Shown: positions 9,310 to 20,983 of the stretch, in pieces | Position numbering within the stretch: position 1 is the stretch's first letter | Layout: every line of letters starts with the position of its first letter | DNA from: Craspedostauros australis | Taxonomy: Eukaryota > Bacillariophyta > Bacillariophyceae > Mastogloiales > Achnanthaceae | DNA length: 64,000 nt | Assembly (NCBI GenBank): GCA_026770025.1 | Contig: JAMXDE010000004.1 | Coordinates: 3,459,501 to 3,523,500, forward strand | Reading direction: 5' to 3' | Notes under the pieces: model-generated | What the model saw: only the letters and a program-made list of their open reading frames with translations | The model's database searches: none | What the model was told of the DNA's origin: nothing | Position numbers and translations under genes: made by a program

Positions 9310-10957
9310 TTTATCTCTGAGCACGAGGCCAACTAATTCCAATCCATCACACAAATATCACCGATTTAGACATCACACGAGCGGCGAATGCGGAAAGTTT
9401 AGCGGCATGACATCGCGGGATGCAGATGTCTTTGTTGTTGCACGACTACGCAGGAATCAGTGGACCAAACAGCGTGGAAACGTGCGGAAGCAAATTGTCC
9501 GCAAAACTGTTGCAGCAGTCGCAGCGCGTGGAACAAGAATAACGACGATGATGACGATGCGCGGCGCCGCGTGGCGAAGAGATTGTACGAGCTGTTGTGT
9601 TCCTCTCTCTCGTTTTGCCTTGTTGCCGCTCGTGCTTCTTCTTGCTTCGCTTGTTGGCCCATCCAAGCATGCAAGCATCTCCATCCTGGCTCGCATCTCC
9701 GTCCATCCATTTCCATCCACGCCCACAATCACATCCACATTCAAACGCTGCCTCGTTGGGCCAAAGCGCAAAACGGTTTGGGCCATTCTCACCCAATTTC
9801 TTCGACTTTCGGTCCCTTCTTGCCGATCGTGTGGACTCGGTTGGTTGCAAGTATTGCAGTGTAACAGTGCGCGAGAACGGTGGGCTCCAATCGCATCCTT
9901 CTTCTTCTTGGATCGGGTTGTTTGTGTCGCAAGGGGTTCATACTGCGAATAGCATCGATTGCGTTGCGTTGTGCTTCAGGTCGTACGGGGCCCGCGCCAT
10001 TCGTGGAGTGTTTTGGCTGCAACACGCTCACACAAGCAGCACAGCACAAGCAGCACAGCACGAGAAGAACAAGGAACGGCAGCAACTCCAACAGGAACAA
10101 AGCTCGGAAGCAACCAGAAGGCGGTCGACGAGAAGGAGTGTCTCCCAAGCTGACGAGAAGGAACAGAAGAGGCAGAGAACAGTGGAACCGCCTCAACGAT
10201 TCGCAACAGCGCCAGTAGTCGTAGGTAACTTGGACAACGAGACTTCCCTTCCCAACTGGACTGGATCGCGACAAACTCAGCGCACAGGAGGGAGCAACAC
10301 GCTGCGGCCCTTCCGCTTCTGGCGCATTCATTCCACGACAGCCAGGGCCATTGTGTCGGAGGGCTCTTGATCATCTTGTCCGACGACGTTGGTGTACGCA
10401 TCGCGTCCCACTTGGATGTAACATACCATACCATACTGTCCTTGTGCGTACTTGTGCCATACGACTCTCTGGAGAGAAGGACTTCAACAGCCAGCCAACT
10501 AACCAACCAACGAACCAAAAGGAAGCTGTCACGCAACGACAAGAACAAGGCAGGATTCTTCGCGCCGCCGATTTTCGTCGACAAATTTCAAGCCCACACA
10601 AAAGTCAAACGCAAGCATCAACTTGAATTGAGTTGAGTTGAAGCCAGCCACCTTCCCACGGCGCATCGATTTGTGACGCGCATCGATTTGTGACACGCAT
10701 CGTTTGAATGGATGCAGGCAATCGATCACACGAGTTGATTGCAACGCAAAGTTCCCACCAGCAGCGCACATACGAGGACAACCGATCGAGTGCTCAGAAA
10801 TCGCGACCAACGCATCGGACCATCAGGAGTTACGAAAGCTGCGGGTACCGTCAAGCAGAGCAGTCCAACCAACAAACAAGCGTGCGTGTATGATTCATTC
10901 ATCCATCCTCGCACACACATCAACCGCTGAAGAGAGACGCACAGCACCAACGCCAGC
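9310..10957. other. gene-poor spacer upstream of the MutL gene
   Basis: About 1.6 kb with overlapping open frames on both strands (the longest, 9597-10370 on +, is Ser/Arg/Gln-rich) but no recognisable domain. Upstream exons of the minus-strand gene at 8288-9221 could lie here. A short tandem repeat is at 10661-10702. Confidence 0.4.
10661..10702. repeat. 17-bp tandem repeat, about 2.4 copies
   Basis: gcgcatcgatttgtgac occurs at 10661-10677 and 10678-10694, followed by a partial copy (acgcatcg). It lies 260 bp before the MutL start codon. Confidence 0.85.
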
Positions 10958-13900
10958 ATGACCAGCACTATGCACAATGGCAGCGGAGATGCAGCGGAGA
11001 GCCTTCATGACAGTGCCGCGCAAACGCCCAGTCTCATTCGTCCGCTGGCGCAATCCACCGTGCGCAGAATTGTCGCCGAACAGGCCATCACGGACCTTTC
11101 GGGTATCGTCAAGGAGCTGGTGGACAACGCGCTGGATGCTGGATCGACTTGTATCAACGGTACGTTGCGGCATCGTCGTTCATTTGAGAAAGGATCGTAC
11201 CGTACAAGCGCAAGGACCATCGTTGACTCACAAACTCTATTCACTACCTACATGTTCGTTTCTGCGCAACCTATCCCCCCACTGCGTCGATGCATATGTA
11301 CTCGTACACGTGGAACTCTTCCATCATGCCCATCTCTTCTATCTATCTCTCATTTCTCTATTTATCTACAGTGCGATTATTTGGACACGGTCTGGAGATC
11401 ATCGAAGTTACGGATGACGGTTCGGGCGTTCCAGCACACAACCGAAAGCTCCTGGCAACACGTTACGCCACCAGCAAGATAAGGTCCTTGGATGACATCT
11501 ACAACAACACAAGCAACGACTGCAGTTTGGGATTCCGCGGCGAGGCCCTCTTCTCCATGGCGGCGCTCAGCGACAAGCTCATTGTTGCCACGCGCACTGC
11601 GGCCGAAACGTCTGCCGTGCGCTTGGAGTATGCCCGCGACGGTTCCCTCGTCGAACCGAACGACGGATTCCTGCAGATTCCGCGCAAGGTGGGCACCACG
11701 GTGGCCATCGTCAAGCCATTCCACACCCTGCCCGCCCGCCGAGCAGACATGGCACGCAGAATACGATCGGAACGCTCCAAGCTATTTCGGTTGATGCAAT
11801 CATGTACGTTGGCGGTGTGCAAGACGAGGGGCATTGTGTGCGTTGGACTCCATGATGGTGGCATTGATGTTTGCGATGGTGGTCACGAGCGTGCACCGGC
11901 ATGGATGGATGCAACCGAAAGAACCTCTCTCATCCATGCGTCTAACGCTTTCACGCTTTTCCCATATCGTATTAATGTCCGGATTGATTCCTTGGTCAAA
12001 CACATTCGCACACAACGCACTTGCCACAAACTACTCTATTCTGTTCTCATGCTCTCGCATCCACGATAGATGCCATATTTCATGTTGGCAAGAGAATAAA
12101 CCTCATTGACATGGTGTCGCATGGCTCGGGGCAACGGGAGGAAACAGCCGTCACAACATCTCATACCGCAAAGCATCTCAAGGAGAACATTTCGTCCGTC
12201 CTGGGTCACAACTTTCTGTCATCGATGGCACCGCTGACAGTCGATCTATCAGCTGTTGCTGCACAGCATCAGCAGCAACTCGAACAACAGAGACAGCAAT
12301 CTCACATCACTGTTTCTGCATCAACGGCAGCGGCTGCTTCGGGATCACCCGGTCAGTCGTCACCACCAACCATCAAGCACGCAATATCACCACAACCTGT
12401 CGCAGGCAGTTGGTCACTTTCTGGATTCATCTCAAAATCACCAGCCTCAACGAAGACGCCGCAAGCATCCGTAAACTATTTCTGTATCAACGGCCGCCCA
12501 GTCGATCTTCCCAAGATCACTGCTGTGATGCGAAAGGCGTGGCAATCATTCGGAGGCAAGCGCAAGCCATCGTGCATCCTCCATCTCCGCATACCCAACA
12601 ACGCATACGATATCAACGTGGCACCCGACAAGCGTGAAGTCCTCATGATGCACGAACAGGATGTCGTGCACCTCGTGCAAGCAGCGATCACCACGTACTG
12701 GTCCAGTCAGGTCCATGGCAGCTTTCAGCTGTCGCAGCTGGAACAGCACAGGCAGCAGCTGCAACAGCAACAGCAAAGAATAAAGCAACACATGCAGCAG
12801 CTGCTGAGCCCTCAGCGTGGTCTGCGAACGCCTCCGTTTTCACAGCTTTCCAATATCTCGCCGCAGCGTCAGCTCTATCAACAAATACAATTGCAACAAC
12901 AGCAGCAGCAACAACAGCAGTTACAACAGCAGCTGCAACAGCAATTTACGGTCAACGCCGCATCGAGACTCAATCAGCTTCAAAGCAAAGTGTTGGATCG
13001 CGGTGATGCCACCGATGCGCGTGCGTTGGAAGTGCTGTCGCCGGACTCGCAGCGCAAGCTGCACAAACGACGCAATGCCTTCGTGCATGATCTCAGCAAA
13101 GCCAAGATGCAGCACGAATTGGAGGAACGCGCCAAGGATGTATACACGGATCTCGCCGGCGGTGCGGATGCGAACGCCGACCAGCAACACAGTGATGAAG
13201 TGGTGGAATCGATTGTTGTGGATGGTGATGAAGATTCAGATACCGACGATGAACATGATGACGGCACAGGCAACACAAATGATGGCCGTGCGGATGGTTC
13301 CGACCGGATGGATACTGATGATTCCAAGACATCGAAGGCAGCAATTTCTGAATTGCAAAACGAAGACAGCGAACAAGACGGAACCACGGCTCCTCGAGCA
13401 GAGGCGGAAACACCACTGTCGCAGTCTGTCCGGACGGAGAATTCCAGCAGCAATAACGAGTCACAACGTGATCCAGTCTCTTCGGGGACCCCACAGAGCC
13501 AGGACTTGGAGCTGAATGACGAAACAAAACGAGTGATGAAGCGCAGGCGTGTATCCAGAGATCGGGAGATTGTTGGGAGTGATTCTTCTGCTCATCCCAA
13601 CCAAAGAAACGATTCCATTCCGAACGAAGCCATGGAAGGACGCCCTCAAATGCTTCAACCTACTCGTAGTCACATGCAGCACCTTGATGATCAGCAACAA
13701 TTCGTGCCAGGTCGCAGAATTTCAAGAGAAACCGAATCCATCGGTGAGAACGATGCAGCTGACGCCGATCTGCCCAATGCAAGCAACGTAGCGAAGGACC
13801 CGGCTGGAGCTAAACGTGATGCAACTGTAGACATAGGCAGTCCGGCTGCTGGCGTCACATCGTCCAGATCATCTGATGACACTCATCAGACTGTGGCACA

Positions 13901-15872
13901 AGCATCCTCGCAAGTCCAAACTCCAACCAGCCCATCGTTACGCGCGGAGGTCTCGAATCCATACCTACGGAAGTCTTCCAGTCCTGCATCGATCGGTAGC
14001 AGAGGCAGTCCCAACAGCCGGTCGAGTCCACGACGCCAACAGCGATACAGCAGGCACAGGAAGGCTTCCGACCGAGACATCCGAGAATGGATGACGGCGC
14101 AGACCAATTTCAACAAGCAATCAAGCCCAACATGCGAGGAGCTATCACCGAGCAACAGCGCGGACGCATCGAACGACAAGGCAAGCCAAAGCGGGCATGA
14201 GAACGAGAGAGCTGCTGCGAATCGACGCAGCGCGAGTCCACCACGATCGCCAACCTCCGTGTTGCGCAAACGAGATTTCTCTCAGTTTGCCAGATCATCG
14301 GCATCACCCACGAGGAGCCCAACGTCAACGTCAGCATCACCATTGCGACGAAGCAGAAATAACAGCACCAGTCCCAGGTCTTCGTCTACGCTGTTGGAGA
14401 AATTTGGTTTCCAACCAAACAACTCGAAGACATCATCACGATCAGCCTCCCCCACGCGTGCACGCAGTAGACAAGGTAGCGCCAGCCGCGGCGTCCCTTC
14501 ACCACAACGAAGAGCACGCCAATCTGATCCAGATACAGATGTGATGGATACATCGACTTCGACAGTGGTGGCTCGCCTTGACGAAGACTTGGCAGCGACT
14601 GAGGGCGACGACAGGATCGACGGTGGTGATGATGCCAATGAACAAGATGAAGCAGATGATGATGGTGGTGATGATGATGGCAAGGAGGAAGCTCCGGTAT
14701 TTTGGGGTGCGTACGAGAGTACGGAAGCTGTAGCTCGAGAAGCAAGAGAATATCGAACAGAAATGAGGGAACGGAAGTTAGCGTTGCGCCGATCGAAGCA
14801 TGGAACCGCCAAAACCAACTCAGATGCTGCTGGCTCTGCAGACGGGGTATTGGATTTGCAGAGAAACGGTGGTGGTGAGACTCCACGTAAGCCATCAGTG
14901 ATGAACGGCAATGGCACAAGCAATGACGGTAGCGGTGATACCACCAATGACGACGATGACAACATCGTCCGATTATCCAAGGAAGACTTCCGAGACGGAA
15001 AGATGCAAATCCTGGGGCAGTTCAATCTCGGTTTCATCTTGGCCAAATGCCAAAACAACAACCTTTGGATCTTGGATCAGCATGCCTGCGATGAGAAGTA
15101 CAATTTCGAGAACCTGATCAGGGACACCGTGATTCACGAGCAGAAGCTCATCCGCCCGATGCCTCTGGAACTGAGTTCGTCCGAGGAGTCCTGCATCCTG
15201 GATCACATGGACATCTTCACGAAGAACGGATTTCGCTTCGAGCACGATCCCAGCGCACCCATCCGCCATCGGTTGAAGCTCACAGCGCTGCCGCATTCCG
15301 GTGCGCAAGACGGTCGCAAGTCCGTGCAATTCGGCAAGGACGACGTGTCTACGTTGTGTGCGATCCTGTCGGAAGGTTCGGCATACGAGGCGGGTGACGG
15401 AGGGATCGGAACGGACGGCACAGGCAGGTACGGCAACAACGCCGTGCGCCGCTACGCCTCAGCCTCCCAAATGACGCAAACACAAGCGCCAGCGGCTGAA
15501 AGCAGCAACGACGACAACGACATGGATGTGGCTGGAGCCGGTGCCGGTGCGAAGAAGCAGAGTTCATCGAATCAGATCCTCGCCAGGCTCCCGAAGGCGA
15601 TCGCCATGTTTGCCAGCCGCGCATGCCGCACGAGCATCATGATCGGGACAGCGCTGTCCCAAAAGGAGATGGACCAAGTGGTGCAACGGCTTGCCGATGT
15701 GGAGCATCCCTGGAACTGCCCGCACGGACGACCGACCATGCGTCATATTGGAGACCTATTCCCCATCCTTCGCGACGATCAACGTCAGGAGCAGGACTAC
15801 TACACGGGCCCGACCGCGACCATCACACTGCCAACTCAAATGACTCAGGATAGCGAAGGTGACGGGTGCTAG
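10958..15872 (+). CDS. PMS2: PMS2/MLH-type MutL mismatch-repair endonuclease subunit
   Basis: Three exons, 10958-11159, 11372-11803 and 12070-15872, with phase-1 introns of 212 and 266 bp; 1478 residues, nearly twice the usual PMS2 length. The N-terminal GHKL ATPase is complete: ELVDNALDAG (53-62), DDGSG (82-86), TRYATSKI (97-104) and GFRGEAL (121-127). The second-domain region carries CINGRPVDL (about 350) and NVAPDKREV (about 394). The C-terminal endonuclease has the metal-binding DQHACDEKYNFE (1214-1225), ACRTSIMIG, and CPHGRP (1428-1433), the set that marks the nuclease-active PMS2 (yeast Pms1) branch rather than MLH1. It should pair with MLH1 in the nucleus to nick the error strand. Residues of about 430-1185 are a polyQ, Ser, Asp and Arg-rich linker. 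Confidence 0.93.
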
Positions 15873-16567
15873 AGTATAGTATGTAGGTAGAGCGTTCACA
15901 ATGAATAACCAAATACGATGCTGTCGCTGTGGTTACGTTGTGATAGTATTGGCATTGACATGGTGTCATCAGGGAGACAGGCAAACACACAGATGGATGG
16001 ATGGAGTGGGGATGGAAGCTGTGTTGGTGTTCATTACGCGTGCTCATGTGTACGCGTACGCGCATGTGTACGGAGGAGATCGAGATCCGAAAAGAGTACG
16101 AGTCGAGGTGGAAGGTTCATGTCTGCGATCGTCGCGCAACGCTCCGAAGGCCACCACTTGCTTGCTCCTGTTGCCTTTAGCTGTGCAAATACTGTTGTGT
16201 TTTCATTTGGTTCGCGGTTGTATTGGGACGCTGGAGGTAGTGTCACGGCATCGCAAGCTTCGCACGTGCATTTCTATGGTCGAATCACAATGATGCAGTT
16301 CCGATGTCGAATCGCAAACCTGCTCCATACGTGATCATCGAGATTTCCCCCATCGCGATTGCTGACCATTCTTGCCCATGTTCATATTCGTGCGATGTTG
16401 ATACATTTCGCATGTTCAGCATCGCTCTTTCACTAATTGTCGTCCTGCAATTCCATGCCCACACTCATCCACCTGCGCATCCGTTTCCCAGTTGGCATGT
16501 ACGAGTGCATATGTGGTACACACACGCATTGTATGATATGCCGTTCCACACGTCACGTCACGTCACG
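15873..16567. other. convergent 3' spacer
   Basis: About 700 bp between the ends of the MutL gene and the SNARE gene. It has a cgtacgcgtac-rich patch near 16045-16070. No gene seen. Confidence 0.6.
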
Positions 16568-16570
16568 TCA
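16551..16570. repeat. CGTCA pentanucleotide repeat overlapping the SNARE stop codon
   Basis: Four perfect cgtca units span 16551-16570. On the minus strand the units read TGACG, and the first TGA (16568-16570) is the stop codon of the SNARE gene. Confidence 0.9.
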
Positions 16571-17137
16571 CACGTAGATGACCAAAAAGAAGAGAACCAA
16601 GGCGATGAGACTGAGGGAGACGATGATGACGCAATTCTTGGTCCCCCCTGCCTGCTGGATGAATTCCTTGGTGCGCCTTGTGACCATGTCCAATTCCTCT
16701 CCAGCTTCATCTAGATCCGTCTCCATGGCATCCAGCATGTTGTTCTGTTCGTTGAGCTCGTCCGATATCCCCATGCTCATCTCGTGCAACCGATTGACGC
16801 TCGTGGCCAGGAAGTCCAGGCCCTGATCTTGTTGTTTCATGAGCTCCTGTTGGTGTTGGTGGTGTTGCGCGTGGGTTGGATGTAGTTCGATGCGAGAAGA
16901 ATCAGATGCCGATGACAGCGATGAGATATGGATGAATGAAGCATCGCCATGGACCGCACAAATTCAGACGTGGGAGAGCATTGCATACCGCACGAGATAT
17001 TGTGAACGCACCTGCTGATTCTTGATGCTGCTCTGAACAAAGTCATTGTTGCCATCGTTGCTGTCATCATCGCTGAATTCCTCCAAGCTGACGCGATCGT
17101 ACTCCTTGGAGCGGCTTCCTGCCCGATTGAACGACAT
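16568..17137 (-). CDS. short Qc-type SNARE (syntaxin-8/SYP5-like)
   Basis: Two exons on the minus strand, 17137-17012 (42 codons) and 16846-16568, with a 165-bp phase-0 intron (gtgcgt..caacag); 134 residues. The join gives NQQ/ELMKQQDQGLDFL, the normal start of a SNARE motif. The SNARE helix covers about 43-105. Gln76 in NEQNNMLD is the likely zero-layer residue, making it a Q-SNARE. The DxVTRRTKEFI region and the C-terminal anchor (about 113-133) fit Qc-SNAREs of the endosomal or trans-Golgi system. The N-terminal 42 residues are acidic and Ser/Asn-rich and leave no room for the three-helix regulatory domain found in syntaxin 6 and 8. Membrane fusion on an endocytic route is inferred from the family. 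Confidence 0.88.
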
Positions 17138-18116
17138 TGTGCGTTGTTGTGCGTTGTTGTGTCTTGTTGTAGACTTATAATAGATGAAGTTGCTTTTAGC
17201 AAAATGATGCGCTGAGATCAGGTCTGAATAGTCTGAGTATGAGTAGTCTGAGTATGAATAGTCTGAGTATGAATAGTATGAGTGGCGCTCTGGATGCAGT
17301 TGGAGAACCAAGATGACCAGACACAGTCTTCCTCCTCCGATTGGACTTCGATGCCTTTCTCTGCTTGATTGTTTGATTGCTTGATTGCTCTTGCTTCGAT
17401 GTGCTTTGTGGTTTGAATGAACGCCCCCGTGGAAGGACAAAGCAGATGCAAGTGGAGTATAGTAGAGCAGATCGTTGAGGATTGATCAGAGTGCACAAGC
17501 AGGTGCACAAGGTCGGAATGTGTTTGGCTGGATTGAGTCGGACACCAGAGAGAGAAAGACAGAGAAAGAGGACGCTCCCCTTCTTGATTCCTTGTTCGTC
17601 GTGCGAAATCGATGGCCTTCTTCGCCATGGTCGCCGCTGCGGTCATCGCTTTTGTTCGATCCCGCCAAAACGGTGTCGGAGGCAGACGCAATCTGCCCAA
17701 ATTCATCGTACTACGACTCATTCGACCACTTGGAAATTGCCGATTTTGATGACATCATCCCGGAAAGTGCCGGCGCGCGTGCCAATAAACTTGGAGACGT
17801 GACATGTCGCACATTAATTGAAAGCGAAAGTGCGACATGTTTCATAAACGTATCTCGTCACTTTTGGCAAGAATTGTGTCGCACGAACGTGAGCCGTGCC
17901 AAACTGGAAAATTTGGTTCCTTGAGGAATTTGTGGTAGATGTCACACGATCTTGGAGGGAAGCGAAAGGGCACAAAGGCAGACACTTGTTCCAGAGCGAA
18001 GGTGCCGATCAACCAAGGAGGGTTGTTGATGATAACACCATCCGCACATGCCATAATACACTAATACACTAATACACGCACCGTGCAACATTGCCATCGC
18101 GTTGCATCATCCGACG
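17138..18116. other. divergent promoter between the SNARE and PLAC8 genes
   Basis: About 1 kb between two head-to-head starts. It contains a 15-bp repeat (17223-17276), a GAGAGA run near 17547-17568 and two ATACACTA copies near 18056-18072. No convincing gene. Confidence 0.5.
17223..17276. repeat. 15-bp tandem repeat in the SNARE 5' flank
   Basis: Units tctgagtatgaatag (one with a single change) lie at 17232-17246, 17247-17261 and 17262-17276, with a shortened unit at 17223-17231. They are 86-140 bp upstream of the SNARE start codon, probably in its leader or core promoter. Confidence 0.9.
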
Positions 18117-19768
18117 ATGCCATCCACGCTGCTGCCTCTTCTGGAAAGCGACAAGTCGCCATGGCGTCACGCACCCATGCCATTACAATCACCATCAGCA
18201 TCACCATCTGCGTCACTATCTGCAGCATCTGCAGCAGCACCATTGCCGTTGATTTCATCAGATGACAGTTACCACAGCGACCACAGCGAGAGCTGCCACA
18301 GCGGCGACAGTGGCACTTTGAATCAGCGTCGGCATCGATGTCACAACCAACATCAGCATGCCGGCTCATCCTGCGCCGCACAGGACTGTGAGCAGTGCCA
18401 CCAGCCGCAGCACGTCACGTGTCCCTGCAAGTATCCCCAAGCATCCTGCGAGCACGTCGACATGATCCGCATCAAGGTTCCCTTTACTTTGGCTGAAGGT
18501 GAGCGTCCGTGGGAACATTACGATGCAGACAAGGAGGAAGCGATTGGGTGTCGTCCTTGTTGAAAGGCTTCGCGTGTCTTTCCAACTCATGAGGATGCCT
18601 GCAATGAAGATCATGCTTGGTTGTTGATACATCTTCGCTAACACCATGCTTGCATCATTTTTCTGCTTCTCTCTCTCTCTCTCTGTCTGTGTGTGTCTCT
18701 GTCTGCCTCTCTGTTCGTACATCCACCTCGCGTCGCTCGCATTTTGCAGGCTACACATTCTGGGCCACGGACGGCCGCGCATCCTTCCCTGTGGTCGTTC
18801 CGCCAGGTGGTGTCGAAGCAGATCAGTACATCACTACGCCCGTGTGCGACACCTGCAGAATCTCGCACACGGGGCGTTGGAAGAGCGGACTGTGCCAATT
18901 CGGCATGTGCGATACCACCTCGATCCGCGCATGGCTGTGTCCGCAGTTGCTCCTGGGTCAGCTCCTCACCAAAATGAACATGAACTGGTTGCTCATCGCC
19001 GCAAAACAGGAGCACCATCGTCCAAGGCGCGTGCATCGCAGCGGGGAGGGTCGTTCGCAGGCCATGGTCGATCGACTCATGAAGATTCTCATCCTCTTCT
19101 CTGTTTTCGATCTCATTCAGACGTCGCGTCATCAATTTTTATCACCTGATCGCGGCTTTGGTGCACCATCCGTGCCATCAAGCCAGTGGGATCAACCACC
19201 GTCGATTTGGGGGGAGCTTTATAGCGATGCGACACCGCAGCAGCAGCAGAATGTGGAATCTGCAACCATGCATTTCGATCTGCAGCAGCAACATTTGCCA
19301 CCACCAGGAAAACCAATGGCGAGCGATACGTCAGATCCGAGCATGCGTCACAGCCAAACCGAAGAACGACGGCAACGACGACGCATCCAGCAAGCCGCCG
19401 GCACGCAGCAAGCAACGATCGACGTCAATTTTCCCTCACTGTCCTGGCCGCAGCTGCTGTATCTCCTGCTCTCCTTGCCTCTCTCCCTATACGGCATCCT
19501 GGTGGTCGTTCGATTGCGACGGTTCATCCGGCTCAAGTACGGCATTCCCACGGGATGCTGCGGCAGCTTCGAAGATTGGTTCCTCGTCCTATTTTGCAAC
19601 TGCTGTGCCATGACGCAGATGGCCAATCAAGTGTTTTTGGCGGACGACGATAATCATGGTGACGACGATGATCATGATGGCGCAGACGCTCTCAAACGAA
19701 ACGACGACGACGACACGGTGTCTCTGTCATATGCATCGTCCTTTCAAAGCGACGATTCGGAAGATTGA
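18117..19768 (+). CDS. PLAC8-family cysteine-rich membrane protein
   Basis: Two exons, 18117-18498 and 18750-19768, phase-1 intron of 251 bp (gtgagc donor, ttttgcag acceptor) containing CT and TG runs; 466 residues. The junction gives LAEG/YTFWATDGRASF. PLAC8 signatures are present: GRWKSGLCQFGMC then AWLCPQLLLGQLL, and a late RLKYGIP-GCC-SFEDWFLVLFCNCCAMTQMANQ block (the last in two pieces). Family members are usually 100-200 residues, so the roughly 170-residue Gln/Pro/Ser insert between the two halves and the long N-terminal Ser/His/Cys-rich region (CPCKYPQASCEH) are extra. Plants and algae link the family to cell-size control and cadmium or calcium handling. The role here is unknown. The C-terminus is strongly acidic. 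Confidence 0.85.
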
Positions 19769-20629
19769 TTGCAAGATGATTTCTCTGACGCTGCACTATG
19801 GATGTCCAGGGAGACAACGCTGTCTCCTCTATGACAACATCTACGCTTGATAGATTCTTGGGCCATCCAGTGACATGGCGATGATCACGCCAAGTTAACA
19901 GTTCAAACCTCGCGCTGCAAATAATGCAAACGTTGCATTCCAGCTACACTCATACTCGTACCATACCAAATCGCTCAGGAACGCTTCGCTGCTGCGTCTT
20001 GCTTCTTGTCAGTGTGATTCACATGGGAAAGATACCTCACACCAAACGCGATGGTTCCCCAAGAGCAAAGGAATGTATGTGATTGGATGCGCCAGAAAAA
20101 GGCGGTTCTCATTGTTTGCGAACTGCCCCATGCGAACCAGAAGGCGACTGTCACAGAACATCAGCAAAACGTGATGGAACAGTTGATGCCTTTCCGTCGA
20201 CATCAACAGGAGGCAGCGGCGATGTCGACCGACTTCCGAAAGACTCGGCCACCCATCACGTGCTCTCACATCCACGCTGAGAGGTATAGCACAACGCATC
20301 CCATCAATCGGAAGCGAAGAAACGCAGGAGGCGAAGGTTGCACGTTCCTTCATCCGACCGAAACCCAAAGACCATGGACGCACAAAGACACACCAATCCG
20401 CAACCGCCATCCTCACATCGCGTAAGAAAGCACAACAACAGACAGCACCTGCAACGACCTCGGGCACAGTCATCATCGTCGCGGTCATAAACAAACACAA
20501 ACGCCGCAGACCTTCCCATTATTCGTATTCCTTTTCACTTGGAGAAAGACTCTACACTCCTCTACACCACGCTCATACTCATACTCACGCCCATACTCAT
20601 ACTCATACACCAACCATCTTTCCAACAAG
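19769..20629. other. intergenic spacer
   Basis: About 860 bp. Just before the next start (about 20570-20612) is an imperfect CATACT/CATACTC repeat, probably in the leader of the small secreted protein. No supported gene. Confidence 0.5.
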
Positions 20630-20983
20630 ATGACATTCGGCACACCCTCGCGTTTCAGCAACCTCATCTGGTTCGTGGTCATCCTGATGATAATACAACA
20701 CCCCACCGTCGATGCGGAATGGAGACACACCCACAGACCCAATCCGCACAACGGCAACCACAACCACGAAAGCCATGACAACAAGGTGGATCCCGCGACG
20801 CAGACTTCGGTGACGGCAGGATCATCGTCACCCGCCCGCGTTTTGGGTTCCGCTTCGTCTTCTGATTTGCCCCCAAAATCAACTGCGTTCGGAAGAAGAC
20901 GCTTGGCAGGACCAACAGATGCGGATGCCAACGACCCATCGTACGTCCGCAACGTCGCCTTGATGACGTCGTACCAGTATTGA
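20630..20983 (+). CDS. small secreted protein with histidine-rich N-terminal part
   Basis: 117 residues, intronless, ATG at 20630. Residues 8-28 form a signal peptide (LIWFVVILMIIQHPTVDA) with predicted cleavage after VDA. The mature part begins Trp/His/Asn-rich (HTHRPNPHNGNHNHESH), then Ser/Ala-rich, then has a basic FGRRRLAGP site and ends MTSYQY. No known domain. Size, signal peptide, a basic processing-like site and a terminal YQY resemble the gene at 5418, so they may be two members of a fast-evolving secreted peptide class. This is inference. Confidence 0.62.
   Translation: MTFGTPSRFSNLIWFVVILMIIQHPTVDAEWRHTHRPNPHNGNHNHESHDNKVDPATQTSVTAGSSSPARVLGSASSSDLPPKSTAFGRRRLAGPTDADANDPSYVRNVALMTSYQY

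Noticed and set aside
9597-10370. 257-codon + strand open frame
   Set aside because: Leu/Ser/Cys-rich then Gln/Arg-rich with no family character; overlaps equally long frames on the other strand.
10958-15872. Assignment as MLH1 or MLH3
   Set aside because: The DQHA(x)2E(x)4E and CPHGRP set with ACR fits PMS2 best; MLH1 lacks the endonuclease motif and ends in a conserved FERC, absent here. MLH3 cannot be fully excluded without phylogeny.
19890-19925. Possible tRNA TPsiC arm (gttcaaacctc)
   Set aside because: No matching acceptor stem or anticodon arm in the flanks; the same kind of match at 62450 also lacks structure.
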